DNA of 64,000 nt, taken from positions 1,116,001-1,180,000 of the forward strand of contig JBCAQO010000004.1 of NCBI GenBank assembly GCA_039111635.1, in the 5' to 3' direction. The notes beneath the pieces were generated by a model. That model saw only the letters and a program-made list of their open reading frames with translations. It was not told the origin of the DNA and did not search any database. This document shows positions 1 through 11,071 of the stretch, in pieces. The DNA comes from Heterobasidion occidentale (lineage: Eukaryota; Basidiomycota; Agaricomycetes; Russulales; Bondarzewiaceae). Numbering within the stretch: the stretch's first letter is position 1; every line of letters starts with the position of its first letter. The position numbers were made by a program, and so were the translations under genes.

Positions 1-1243
1 TAGAAGACATGGTAAGTCCTCAAGAATTCCTCATATTATCCATCAAATGCTTTGTGGTCCCGACTTTCTGGCATCTGAGTTTGGTATGATGCTCGAGCCA
101 ATGCACCGAACAAGTGCACGAGCATAGAGCGCAATATCTCTGTCGTGAGATTGTTCCAGCATGTTGTTTATCTTCGGTCGTAGCCATGCCGTTTATCTCG
201 AAAATATAAATGAATTAATGTTCCGATGAATGTTTTCCTCGTAGGGAAAACAATGCCTTCTAATGGCAGCTTGGACGAAGACCTTTCAGTCGATATCCTC
301 GTGACCGACCTGGTCAATCTCCTTCAAACTGTATTTCCGGATCCTGTGAAGGCGCCTTCTTTCTTTGTAGGTGTCCAAAATCTGAGTTGAAAAAATTATC
401 TCAAGGTGCACAAGCACAGCTCGTGGGACATAGTATGGGCGGTGCTGTTATTGTGCGTGCGTGCCCACACCTCCTTACCGGAAAATACAAGGTAGGCGGT
501 GTAGCGGTACTCGATGTTGTTGAAGGTATGTCTCGCATTTTTCTGCTACCCCTCCCATACAACTTGGTTTTTTTGTCACAGGATCCGCTATTGAAGCCCT
601 CCCGCACATGCCCATCATCCTGAACTCCCGCCCTGAAGGGTTTGATAGTATCGAAGAAGCCATTCAGTGGCAGTAGGTGTTTTCAACTCTTCTATCCGTG
701 GCTACGGTCTAGTTTATGATTCTTGGCTCAGCGTGTCAGCCAATCAAATACGCAACCCTACTTCAGCCCGCGTATCTGTCCCTTCTCTGATAATCGAGGC
801 TCCCTCCGACCCTCGCACACTCCGTTCGTATCCCTTCATATGGCGAACCCCGCTCCGGTCCACTGGACCTTACTGGGAAAGTGCGTGAATCGCTCACTGA
901 AATCTTTCAACGTTCACTGATATCTGCGTTCGATTTCAGGTTGGTTTACTGGTCTCTCTGCCTCTTTCCTGAACGCGCGCACCGCCCGCCTGCTAGTCCT
1001 CGCGGGGACTGATCGACTAGATAAAGAGCTCATGATCGGCCAGATGCAGGGCAAATTCCAGATGGTCGTTGTTCCTGGTACAGGGCACATGTTGCATGAG
1101 GTATGTCTTGGTGGATTTTCTGTCTCATTGCCGACCAACTCCTCGTCCAGGACGATCCCACTAAACTAGCAGAGACCCTTGTCGAATTCTGGAGACGCAA
1201 CGAGCGTGTGGTGGTGGGAGTGAAGAAAGTGGGCGATCTATGA
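1..1243 (+). CDS. PPE1: Protein phosphatase methylesterase 1 (PME-1), 3' part
   Basis: Serine hydrolase of the alpha/beta-hydrolase fold that removes the C-terminal methyl ester from the PP2A catalytic subunit. The gene enters from the left edge, so the N-terminus is missing. Exons separated by short introns give an acidic stretch with [14 protein letters not shown] near 280-330, then the nucleophile elbow GHSMGGAV near 425-450 (serine in G-H-S-M-G), and near 1050-1100 the C-terminal [12 protein letters not shown], whose GH is the catalytic histidine motif. The last exon ends with [14 protein letters not shown] and a TGA at 1241-1243. This motif set and order are typical of PME-1 rather than other hydrolases. 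It converges on RIX7, whose stop lies about 100 bp downstream. I see no break in the visible part. Exon borders were placed by eye. Confidence 0.85.
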
Positions 1244-1347
1244 TCTTCTCACCGCATTTGAAGAGAAGAAACAAAGCTGTAGTATCCCTAAGTGTATCTT
1301 ACTTTTTGCTCGTTGTATACCAATCGCAGCTACAGGTCTGGATAAAA

Positions 1348-4034
1348 TCACATTACCCTCGAATCTTCCTTTTCATCTGTCTTCCCTTTTCCTTCCCCGA
1401 TCCCGCCGCTGACAGGTGTTCCCGCGAACTTCTCCCTCAGAGCATGATACTTTCTCCTCTGAGCTCGACTCACGCTGGGCCCCACCTTCTCCAGAGCCTT
1501 ATCAAAATCATGCACACCCACCTGAACAGCCTCCCCTCCAGCATTTCCCTCTTCGCCCAAGCCACCATCCATTTCCTCTAAAGTTCCCAAAGTTCTTCGA
1601 AGGGCCAATACACCCGCTTCCCTGACAACTGCAGCTAAGTCGGCACCACTGTACCCGTCCCCGCGCTCCCGCACTAGTGTCTCGACTGCCTCTTTCGCGC
1701 CGTCAGGGCCCAACGGCAGCTTCCGCATCATTGTGCGCACGATCTCCACTCGCTCATCTGCAGTTGGGAGGTCGACGTAGAGCAGTTTGTCGAGGCGGCC
1801 GGGGCGGCACATAGCCGGGTCAATCATGTCGGGGCGATTGGTTGCGCCCAGGACGAAAACGCCTTTACGGGAGTCCAACCCGTCAAGTTCAGTCAAAAGG
1901 GTGTTCACAACGCGTGCAGAAGATTCAGACTAGAGAATAAGTGAGTACGAGGGGTAGGCAGAAAATGAGGGCGAACGTGAACTCACAAGGCTCTCGTCTC
2001 TTCTGGGAACCAACGCGTCAAGTTCATCGAAAAAGATCACGCAGGGTGACGATGCCCGTGCTCGAGAGAACACCTGTCTCACAGCACGCTCACTTTCGCC
2101 AACGTACTGTTCGCTAAGGTCATCAATACCAATGAAGAAAACGTGTACGATAGATTTCGCACCTTATTTAACAGTTCTGGACCTTTCACGCTGATAAAGT
2201 TGGCTCTGGACTCGTTTGCTACCGCCTTCGCAAGCAATGTCTTACCGCATCCTGGAGGGCCCCATAGCAGGACTCCACACGGCGCATCGATGCCCACCTT
2301 CTTGAACAATTCCGGTCTCCGGATGGGCTGCACAACGGCCATGTGCAGCTCACTGCGGGTAGCATGCAGTGCGCCTACGTCGGCCCAGGTGACGTCTGGA
2401 ACAGTTGCGAATCCTTCACGTTGGGCAGATGGCTGAACTTGCTTGAGCGCAGCAGCAAAGTCGGCAGACGTATGCAGATCGGGGCGAGTTGCAACGGGGT
2501 GAGAGGGGATGGGTGGGCTTGTAGGAAATGAGCGATAGAGCTGCCAGTCGTTGTGGGGAGAGTGAGTGCGAAAAAGGGGGAGAGTTGGGTATTGGGCGTG
2601 ACTGTGGTCAATGGCGCTGCGGACGTTGGCGCTCCATCGACCTGCATCGACACGTCGCCGTCGATACCTTCTGTCACTCCTTGCGCACTCGACTCTTCAA
2701 TATCAGGGATGACGAGTGTCCCTTCTGAGAGCTCCTTGAATATACGTTTCACGGCGATGATACCTGCCGCCCCCGTCAAGGCGGAAAGATCAGCACCGAC
2801 ATAGCCCGGTGTCGCTTTTGCAAATGCCACAAAATCGAATGAGCCGTCTAGCCGGAGTTTTGAGCAGAGAACACGCAGAATCCTACAAGACCGTCAAATA
2901 CATCGCAAAAAGACTGACTGAATGAAGGGAGCCCACTGTGCGCGTGCTTCATCGTCAGGTACGCCCATAGCGATTTCATGATCGAATCTTCCTGCTCTAC
3001 GCAAAGCAGCATCCAGGGAGTCCGGTCGATTTGTTGCACCGATCACAATCACAGGTTTATTATCGGTCTTCTCCCATGATAGATCTGCAGATACAACGAT
3101 CAGTACTTGACGTATCAAGAAGAAAAAGAAAAAGAAAAAGAAAATCGTACCATCCATACAAGTGAGAAATTGTGCGACTATTCGCCTCTCCATCTCTCTT
3201 TGTGCACTTTCTCTCTTGGGTGTGATTGCATCTATCTCGTCGATAAAGAGTAGACACGGTGCGACACGCTACAAGATGCTGAGAACGAGTTGTTTATTCC
3301 AATGAAGAAAACATGCCTTCGCTTCTTCAAAGGTTTCACGGAGAGTTTTTTCCGACTCGCCAGACATCCCTGAGACGATAGATGGCGCCGAAATCGAGAT
3401 GAAGGGCACGCCTAGCTCCTACAAACCAGCCATCAGAATAAAAACATAACGAATATTTGTATACCACGCACCCCTCCTATGGCCCTCGCTAGCATGGTCT
3501 TCCCACAACCTGGGGGACCATGCAAAAGCACACCTCTCGGTGGCTGCACGCCCGTATGCAGATATATCTCTGGATGTGACAACGGCATAGCTACCAACTC
3601 AAGCATTTTTTCTACGCATGCATCAGCGCCTCCCAAATCGGACAGGCGCACCGTTGGCGGAGCATACTCCTTTGCTATGCCACTCGAAGAACCTGAAATC
3701 CGTGTCCTCTTGATACTCTCGTCTCCTCGAGACGAGCGCACCTTCCGCTTTCCATTTGATACAGGCGGCCGGGACTCCGAGGACTCGTGAGTGAGAGGAG
3801 TCGATGTACCAAGGATGGTTTCTGCTTGAGGAGTGTGTGGTTCTTCGACGACAGGCGATTGGACTGGCGGTGTACTGGTAGCAGGAGTTGGTGGTGTATT
3901 TAGGTTAAATTTTTTTCTGTGTGTCGACCATAGACCTTGCATAGACTTGTTCAAAGCATTAGGACCCTATCTGACTGTTCGTGAGTAAGGACAAACTGAA
4001 TGTGAACCTAAGGACGCACAGAAACTGTCTCCAT
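1348..4034 (-). CDS. RIX7: Ribosome-biogenesis AAA ATPase Rix7/NVL
   Basis: Nuclear type II AAA ATPase that removes assembly factors from pre-60S ribosomal particles. Reading from the right: a short linker with NKSMQGLW, then AAA module 1 with VRLSDLGG, Walker A GPPGCGKT (about 3500), Walker B LLFIDEID (about 3240), sensor [10 protein letters not shown] and arginine finger [12 protein letters not shown] module 2 has Walker [15 protein letters not shown] (about 2270), Walker [10 protein letters not shown] (about 2030), [20 protein letters not shown] and a C-terminal lid. Both modules look catalytically complete, as in Rix7/NVL. The protein is roughly 750 residues. I propose the start at ATG 4034, a 15-nt first exon and a 53-nt intron that restores the frame into GPNALNKSM. 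That makes the N-terminus short, because the helical N-domain of animal NVL is not visible, so an upstream exon remains possible. One intron carries an A-rich (AAAAAG) tract near 3120-3145. Confidence 0.88.
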
Positions 4035-4498
4035 TGCGGCGCGCTACGAAGTGGTATGGGTACGCGCGTTCACGGTCGGGTCACAGTGGTTGACGCAAAT
4101 CACTCAGGAACTACGTTTGTAGAGTTGACTTGAATGGAAAATGAACGGTTTCTGCGCGTCTGTAGTATGCAAGGATTTTTTCTTGACAAATCACTGTATG
4201 CTCACCGACAGAGACCCCGGCCACTAGAGGAAACGAACTCACTGGATTTGAGTCGAAAACAACCAGAAAAACTCAAAATCAAGGTAGTAATAAAGCAGAA
4301 AACACAAAATTGAGTACTTTGGAAATCAACTCATCAATAAAGTCTACTGAAAACGCTGAACTCGGATAGAAAAGTACGAAAACTCAATGATGCGGCATTT
4401 GCCGACCAGCCAGGTCGGCGTGACAGTCTGTGACAGTGAACTAGCTTGTTTCTCGCACTTCCACCATCGTTCGATACTCTGCCGCCGCGCAATTCACA
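4035..4498. other. Divergent intergenic region between RIX7 and K1
   Basis: No gene seen. The part from about 4200 to 4400 is an A-rich degraded copy of the sequence that precedes each kinase gene of the array (compare 8260-8460 and 13380-13510, sharing blocks such as GAGGAAACGAA and GGCATTTGCCGAC). It therefore belongs to the tandem-repeat unit and marks the left border of the array. It should contain the promoters of RIX7 (-) and K1 (+). No clear TATA element was found. Confidence 0.5.
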
Positions 4499-6124
4499 AT
4501 GGAACTATCTTATGTGCGCTCTTTCGCCAATTCTTCGTTTGAGAGCGACTGATCTAATATGCTTGTCAGGTTGATGTCGTGTCCATGTTGAGAGAATTAT
4601 CGAAGCCGCTTTGGGAAATTGACTTCTCGAGCTTGCCCAATGTGTGGGGAATAAGCGCACCTTGGCTGCTCAGCCACGGATACAGGCTTTACCCTACATG
4701 GGAAGACCGATATGATTCAACCATCTGCACGCCCGATCACCCTGCTCCGCGAGACCTCCCGCATCCATATGCGTATTCAGCCTACTTACCTGGTCCATGC
4801 AATGACGTTTCTCTGCCGGTGCGCCAATATTCCATCAAGTTGTGCAGATCGTTATCTGACGAGCTATCCTCCAGCAAAATGTAATTGGCGCCCAGGACAA
4901 ACATTGGCGAGATGTTGTCATCAAGATCGTGGCCAAGGGCTCCCAGGAACTTACTATTTTCAACATTCTATTAGAGACACCTGAGTTATTTGACTCGGCC
5001 ACGTTTCCATGCGTCATCCCAGTTTTGGACATTCTCGATACGCCCTACGATTACGTCTTTGTCGTCTTGCCACGGTAGGTCTGAGTTTGTTTGCTCGGTC
5101 TTCCACATTTCAATACCAACGAATTGTGGTCGTTCTCCAAGATGGGGTCAGCCTGAAATGATGTTCTCCGATGTCGGAGAATTTCTGTTCTTTATTTCTT
5201 CTATGCTTCGGGTCAGTCTCAAATTTGACACTTGTCTGGTCCAATACAAGCATTGATATTATTCTGTGAGATATAGGGTTTGTGCTTCCTACATGAGCGC
5301 AGAATAGCTCACAGAGTGCGTGCGTCAGAAAACATGACTTGTTCAATCGAATTCACATCTTGTTTGCAGGATATCTCTGAGAGCAACTTTCTCATGAACT
5401 ATTTTCACTATAACTATCCTCGAGGCGTTTGGTCCCACCCAGATCTCATTCCCTTCCGAGCAGGGCGTATGTCCCTCCAGCCGCAATATTGTCTTTTCGA
5501 CTTCAACCAGTCAGTCGTTTTCCCTCGTAAGGCACCATTGAATATGTGTCGCTTGCCAGACCGGTTTTCCTGGTCTGGAACTCCTAAGTATCATCCAACG
5601 GATCTTAATGAAGGCGAGCTAGATTATGATCCATTTGCATTTGACGTCGGCTGTCTGGGTTTTTTTTTGCTGCAGAATTTTCATGTGAGGATGCGCCTCA
5701 AATGCATTTGACGTAGCTGACCATGATGCCTGTATAGTACATCGTTCCAGCAGTGCCTCTTGTGGCTCCTCTACTTGAGCACATGATCACAGATGACATC
5801 AAACGTCGCTTCACAGCTGTCGAGGCTCTGCAGTTCTGCGATGATATTAAATTAAAAGCGACAGAGGAAGATCTCACCACACCCATTCCTCGACCCACAT
5901 CCGTTCGCCCGCTCGAGGTTCCGTGGAAACTACTGCCTCCAGACTTCGTGGCCCAATGGTCACACTGGCGCAACGCGCCTCCTTCGTACCAGAAGCGCCT
6001 ACTTCGTTGGATTGATGCGTTTGACTGGGGACACGCGATTATCCAGCTCTTCCGACAAGCTTTTCGTTTCCTTGGAGGGTCGAGGCCGTCATATATTATG
6101 GGCCACTGGGATTACACAAAATAG
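4499..6124 (+). CDS. Atypical protein-kinase-like gene, array copy K1
   Basis: Seven exons (4499-4513, 4570-4818, 4875-5074, 5142-5211, 5277-5315, 5370-5684, 5738-6124) join into an open frame of 424 residues. About 90 N-terminal residues are unrecognised. They are followed by a kinase core: DVVIKIVAKG supplies the putative ATP-anchoring lysine, LCFLHERRIAHR|DISESNF is the catalytic loop (HRD plus Asn, split by an intron), and YCLFDFNQSV stands where DFG is expected, with Asn replacing Gly. The APE region is followed by FDVGCLGFFLL (the DxWSxG equivalent) and RRFTAVEAL (subdomain XI arginine). No glycine-rich loop is obvious, so activity is uncertain although Lys, Asp and Asn are present. It has no signal peptide or membrane segment. 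It is followed by S1 on the same strand. This could be a basidiomycete-specific kinase family related to FunK1. The biological role is unknown. Confidence 0.75.
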
Positions 6125-7003
6125 TTTGAGATATATGCTCGGTCTCCATTTATTTATTAACCTATCACGAGAGCTAGCCTCTTCCTAGTGTTCTGTTCTG
6201 TTTGAAGTGATCTCTCCTCTCTATGCTGCATCCTGACTGGCGATCTCATGGTCTGTAGGATATTCCTTTGAAAGCATGTGCTTCCTCACTTGGTGTCTTT
6301 GGCGAGTATGCAGACATCGACACATACGTTCGCTGGGTACCGTTCAGTACCACGGTCAAGCCTTTGTAGGGCCCTCTCGAACCTGGTTCCGTTACTCAAT
6401 CGATATCCTATCTATACAAACAGGATAGGTGAATGTCTCGTTTTCTTTGAATTGAATGGCGTTACCAGAGCACGCATCTGCGATGATAAGACTCTGTTAT
6501 CATTGAGGCTCTTATCTCATGGCCCTTGGAATTAAGGAAGGCATCAGAATCTGACACAGATCGGAAGAACGCCGCGACAGGTCTTTACGGGATGTGTACT
6601 ATGCCCATGACTGACTCATTTTCTCAACAGCCGTTTTCCAATATCATTGATCTCATGTCGGATGTTATCAAGTTCAGGACGCCTTTACCAAAGAGTGTAA
6701 TCTGTCAAAGTACAGGTCGGTGACCGGTGACCCTTCACGGTAGCACGCTGATTTTGCATGACACCCGAGGGGCTTTATAGCCAGAGCTTCTTGGTCCCGA
6801 AATGTTCACACGAAACAGTCGGTCTTTCCCAAGGACAGTTGGAGATGGCCGATTATCATAAATCAGCAAAGAGAAGCGGGCTGGAGTAGGCAACTGAAGG
6901 CAACGTGATGAGATCGATATGATTCGACTGCAGAGCACATGTCGGGGGCGACAGTATATAATGGAGGGCGCAGCACTGCCAATCTCCCACCGATACTACC
7001 ATC
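6125..7003. promoter_or_regulatory. K1-S1 spacer with TATA-like element for S1
   Basis: No gene seen in about 880 bp. The right end has GTATATAATGG at about 6954-6964, some 45 bp upstream of the S1 start, a plausible TATA box. The same element recurs as GTATATAAGGG at 12101 before S2. The spacer is homologous to the K2-S2 spacer (10122-11071), for example the shared AGAGCACATG just before the TATA box, showing that the whole unit was duplicated and not only its genes. Confidence 0.45.
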
Positions 7004-8012
7004 ATGGCTTCGGGTCCCCCTCCCCCTCAGGCCTTACCGGTCTGTCAAATAACCTCCCCAATATCTGGAATATACTAACTCTAATGCCCCTAGAACGATG
7101 CGTGGGTTAGAATCACTAAAGAAATAATCGATCCCCAGACCGGACAGCCTTCGCAAGACTTTCCACTGCATTCAGTCGTTCAGATTCGTCAACTTCCACG
7201 TCCAGTATCTTCTTTCGTGGTGCGCGTCAACAATTGGCTGTTGACTGCATAGTTCAAACTAAACACTATCCTCGTGTTTTCTAGACGCCGCCACGGGCGC
7301 TCAACAATGTCTACGACACCATGTACGATATCAAGAAGAAGTCGTGGGTACAAGCGACGAATGCGCAGGCCATATCGAGTCCGCGAAATTATGAGAACAT
7401 GTGTCCGCATACTCAAATACAGTCGCCATCTGAACCAGACATTGTACCGTTCGATCCCCGTGGAAGTAACAAAGTCGTCAGTGGCCCTTAAGTCGAATCA
7501 TGACTATGACTATAGCTCATCACCCATCCATAATATTTGACTTTAGGGTATCCTAAAGAGGGATTATTCCTTTACCAACATCAGAGATAGATCTCACTAT
7601 GTGATCCCAAAAGGAAGTCAGGTGAAAATTGTCTATGGCCCAGCAACTTCAAAGGTGAGCCATTCCAATGTTGACATTGCTAGTAGCCTGATCTGATCTG
7701 CGATGTCAATACACTGACTAGGGACTCATCAAACGCGTGAATTTGAGTGAAATACCAAGCTGGAGGTACCAAGTGGAATACGACCCTCTCGTCCTGGTAC
7801 CTGGTGTCGAACACTTCCCCTACTGCGTACCGGCCGACCATTTCTCCACTCGTGAAGTTGTCGAACCTCCGCAGCCGCCAGATCCATCTGCGCGACAGCT
7901 AAACCCGTCGCGTCAAGGCTCTTCTGGTCACCAATCGCGTCCCCCCAACACTTCGGGTCCATCATCGTACGCGCCGCGTGCGCCTTCAAGCCTGTCATAC
8001 CGGGGTGGCTGA
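7004..8012 (+). CDS. Small proline-tailed protein, array copy S1
   Basis: Five exons (7004-7039, 7094-7219, 7285-7476, 7547-7654, 7722-8012) with good GT..AG borders give 250 residues. I do not recognise the family. The start MASGPPPPQALP is followed by a compact region (NDAWVRITKEIID, ALNNVYDTMYDIKK, RNYENMCPHTQIQ), a KGSQVKIVYGPATS stretch that could be a beta-rich fold, then PSWRYQVEYDPLVLVPG and a disordered tail rich in Pro, Ser, Gln and Arg ending SLSYRGG. No signal peptide, membrane segment or cysteine pattern is seen, so it is probably cytosolic or nuclear. It lies between two kinase copies on the same strand and is amplified together with them. A functional partnership with the kinase is inference. 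The S2 copy confirms the exon structure, because all four intron positions correspond. Confidence 0.65.
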
Positions 8013-8503
8013 GCAAACGATTGAAGCGAGCTGCCTCAATCATGAATTGCTCGCGAGTTGCAACCTTAAGTCGAGAATCGAGAAACTTCCTTCCAACTAA
8101 ACGCCTCATGTTGCATTGCACTTACAAACATTTCTCAACATATTTTCAACCATCTGCTCTCACTCCTGCTATCGCGTTGTACAAAGCTACCTAGATTCTG
8201 ATGTACTCCAAGGAAATATGATATCTGCCCAACGAGTACTACAAAGCGTTCACCGACTGAAGGAAACGAAATTGGCAAATTTTGACTCAAAAACAGCCAG
8301 CGAAACTCAAATTCAGGGTAGTACAAGTAGAAAACAGCAATCGATGCGTCGAAAATCTCCACTGAGAACGCTGAATTCGGATAGAAAAGTCCGAAAACCC
8401 GGTGGTGCGGCATTTGCCGACTGGCCAGGTCGGCGTGACATTCGATTGAACCAGCTTGTTTCTCGTACATCCACCATCGTTCGACTCTGCCGCAGCGCAT
8501 TTC

Positions 8504-10121
8504 ATGATGGAACTACCTTATGTGCGCTCTTTTATCATTTCTTTGTTTGAACGTGACTAATATGTTCGTCAGGTTGATGTCATGTCTATGTTAAGAGAGT
8601 TATCGAAGCCGCTTTGGGAAATTGACTTCCCAAGCTTGCCCAACGTGTGGGGAATAAGCGCACCTTGGCTGCTCAGCCACGGATACAGGTTGTACCCAAC
8701 ATGGCCGGAAGGCCGATATGAATCAACCATCTGCAACCCTGACTACCCCGCTCCGCGAGATCTCCCGCATCCATATGCGTATTCAGCGTACTTTCCCGGT
8801 CCATGCAATGATGTCTCTATGTCGGTAGGCCAAATTCTATCAAGGTGTGCTGATCGCCACCTGACGAACTATACTCCAGCAAAATTTAATCGGCGCTCAG
8901 GACGAGCAATGGCGAGATGTGGTCATTAAGGTCGTGGCTAAGGGATCCCAGGAACTTACCATTTTCAAAATTCTGGCAGAAACGCCTGAATTATTCGACT
9001 CGAGAACATTTCCGTGCGTCATCCCGGTCTTGGAGATTCTCGATACACCCTACGACTATGTATTTGTTGTCTTGCCACGGTAGGTCTAACTTTATAAGCG
9101 CTATCTTCTTTCACCTTCCATGTACCAATGATTCGTGACCTTATTAATGGGGCATCCTAATGGAATTCTCTGACGATCAGAGAATTTCTTTTTTTATTTC
9201 TTCTATGCTTCGGGTTAGTCTCGATTTGAATTGCTCTCAAATACATGCATTGACCATTCTCCTTGATACATAGGGTTTGTGCTTCTTACATGAGCGCAGA
9301 ATAGCCCACAGAGTGCGTGCGCAAAGACCCATCACTCAATCTATCGATCTCACCCTTTTTTGATAGGATATTGCCGAAAACAACTATCTCATGAATTACT
9401 TTCACTATAACTACCCTCCAGGAGGTGGTTGGACCCATCCTTATCTCGCTCCCTTTCGCGCGGGCCATATGTCGCTCCAGCCTCAATATTGCCTTTTCGA
9501 CTTCAACCAGTCAGTCATTTTCCCTCGCAAAGCGCCATTGAACATGTGTCGCTTGCCAGACCGGGTTTCCTGGTCCGGGACTCCTCAGTATCATCCAATG
9601 GATCTCAATCAGGGAGAACTGGATTATGATCCATTTGCGTTCGACATCGGCTGCCTAGGTTTTTTTTTGCTCCAGAAGTTTCATGTGCGGATGCGCCTTT
9701 TATGCCTCCGACGTAGCTAACCATGGTCGTGCAGTACATAATCCCAGCAGTGCCTCTCGTGGCTCCTCTACTCGAGCGCATGATCACAGATGACGTCGAA
9801 CGTCGCTTCACAGCTGTTGAGGCTCTGCAGTTCTGCGATGACATCAAATCAAGAGCGACAGAAGAAGATCTTGCCAAATCTACTCCTCCACATATATATG
9901 ATCGACCGCTCCAAGTCCCGTGGAATTCACTTCCTCCAAACTTCGTAGCCCAGTGGTCACTCTGGCGCAACCCGCCTCCCACGTATCAGAAGCGTCTGCT
10001 TCGTTGGATCGATGCGTTTGACTGGGGACATTTGATCATCCAATCCTTCCGACAAGCTTTTCGTTACCTTGGAGGCTCGAGGCCGACATATATCATGGGT
10101 CACTGGGATTATATGAAATGA
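8504..10121 (+). pseudogene. Kinase-like copy K2, probably disrupted
   Basis: Second copy of the kinase, very close to K3 in sequence. The start is ATG 8504 or 8507 (ATGATGGAA). Exons 2 and 3 are open. The exon before the catalytic loop is damaged: where K1 and K3 have an AG acceptor before ATGGGG, K2 reads TTATTAATGGGGC with no AG. The same exon has GACGATCAG where K3 has GACGTCAG, a 1-base insertion that breaks the frame before FFISSML. Downstream, the catalytic loop (HR|DIAENNYLMNY), DFNQSV and the C-lobe are still intact and open to the stop at 10121, so the decay is recent. A truncated or exon-skipped product cannot be excluded. Confidence 0.6.
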
Positions 10122-11071
10122 TTTGACACATTCGATTGCTTTTATTCAATTCCCCGAGCCCTTGCTTCTCGTAGTTTTGCTTGGTCCTCTGAAATGCTCC
10201 CCTGCTCCCCGACTGGCTATCTCGTCCGTCCTCACATGCTATCCGCAGTTCTAGATATCTTCTGCAGACTATCTGATTGGTGATTTTCACTCCTGATGAT
10301 TTTGAACCACTTGTTTGACCTATTGACGCGGATACTGATATCGACACATGCATTCACTTAACGCCCTTTGTCACAATTGCCGAGCTCCTCTGATGCACCG
10401 TTCGCGTATCGATGCCGGTTCCGCTTCTCGGCTGATAGCCTATCGATCATTATAGGATTGCTATTCTTCCTTCGAATTGGAATGCAATGTCAGAGCGTAT
10501 GCGCAAGCATTTAGTGTTGTGCCCACCAGGCTATCATCTATAGTCTTACTGCAAGACTCGCGGAATTACGAAATGGACCCAGATTGCCCTTGCCGCCATA
10601 CTGTCTGGAGGCCTTCGGGGTTTTTTTATCTACCATCCAGCTCACAACTTACCCGCGACTGACTCGAAGTTTAAATTCCCATGGATGTTATCAGCGGTGA
10701 CCACTCTCTTACCACTCTTTTACGATTCATTAGTGATCTAATATGATAATATCAGGTATCACAATGTTCAGGATCGTCTTTCGACAAGGCTGTGATTTCT
10801 CCAGCAATGCTTCGAAAGTTTGTCATTGGCACAAATTCCTGCTAAATCCTCGTGAAGGCAAGCTGGCTCTCCATGACTCTGGAGGCGCTTAAGTCTCCCT
10901 TTGGGGGACCACATTATTCGCACGAGAAACGAGTCAGCCTGGTCTTTCCCAAAGGTAGTTGACAATGGTGAATTGTCAACAAATCGGCAAAGAGAAGCAG
11001 GCTGGAGTAGGCAACTGAAGAAAACGTGATTGATATCAATATGATTGGATCGTAGAGCACATGCCTAGCAC
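10122..11071. other. K2-S2 spacer, left of the transposon
   Basis: No gene seen. It is homologous to the K1-S1 spacer. It ends with the target site CCTAGCAC (11064-11071), which is duplicated on the far side of the inserted element. Confidence 0.5.
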
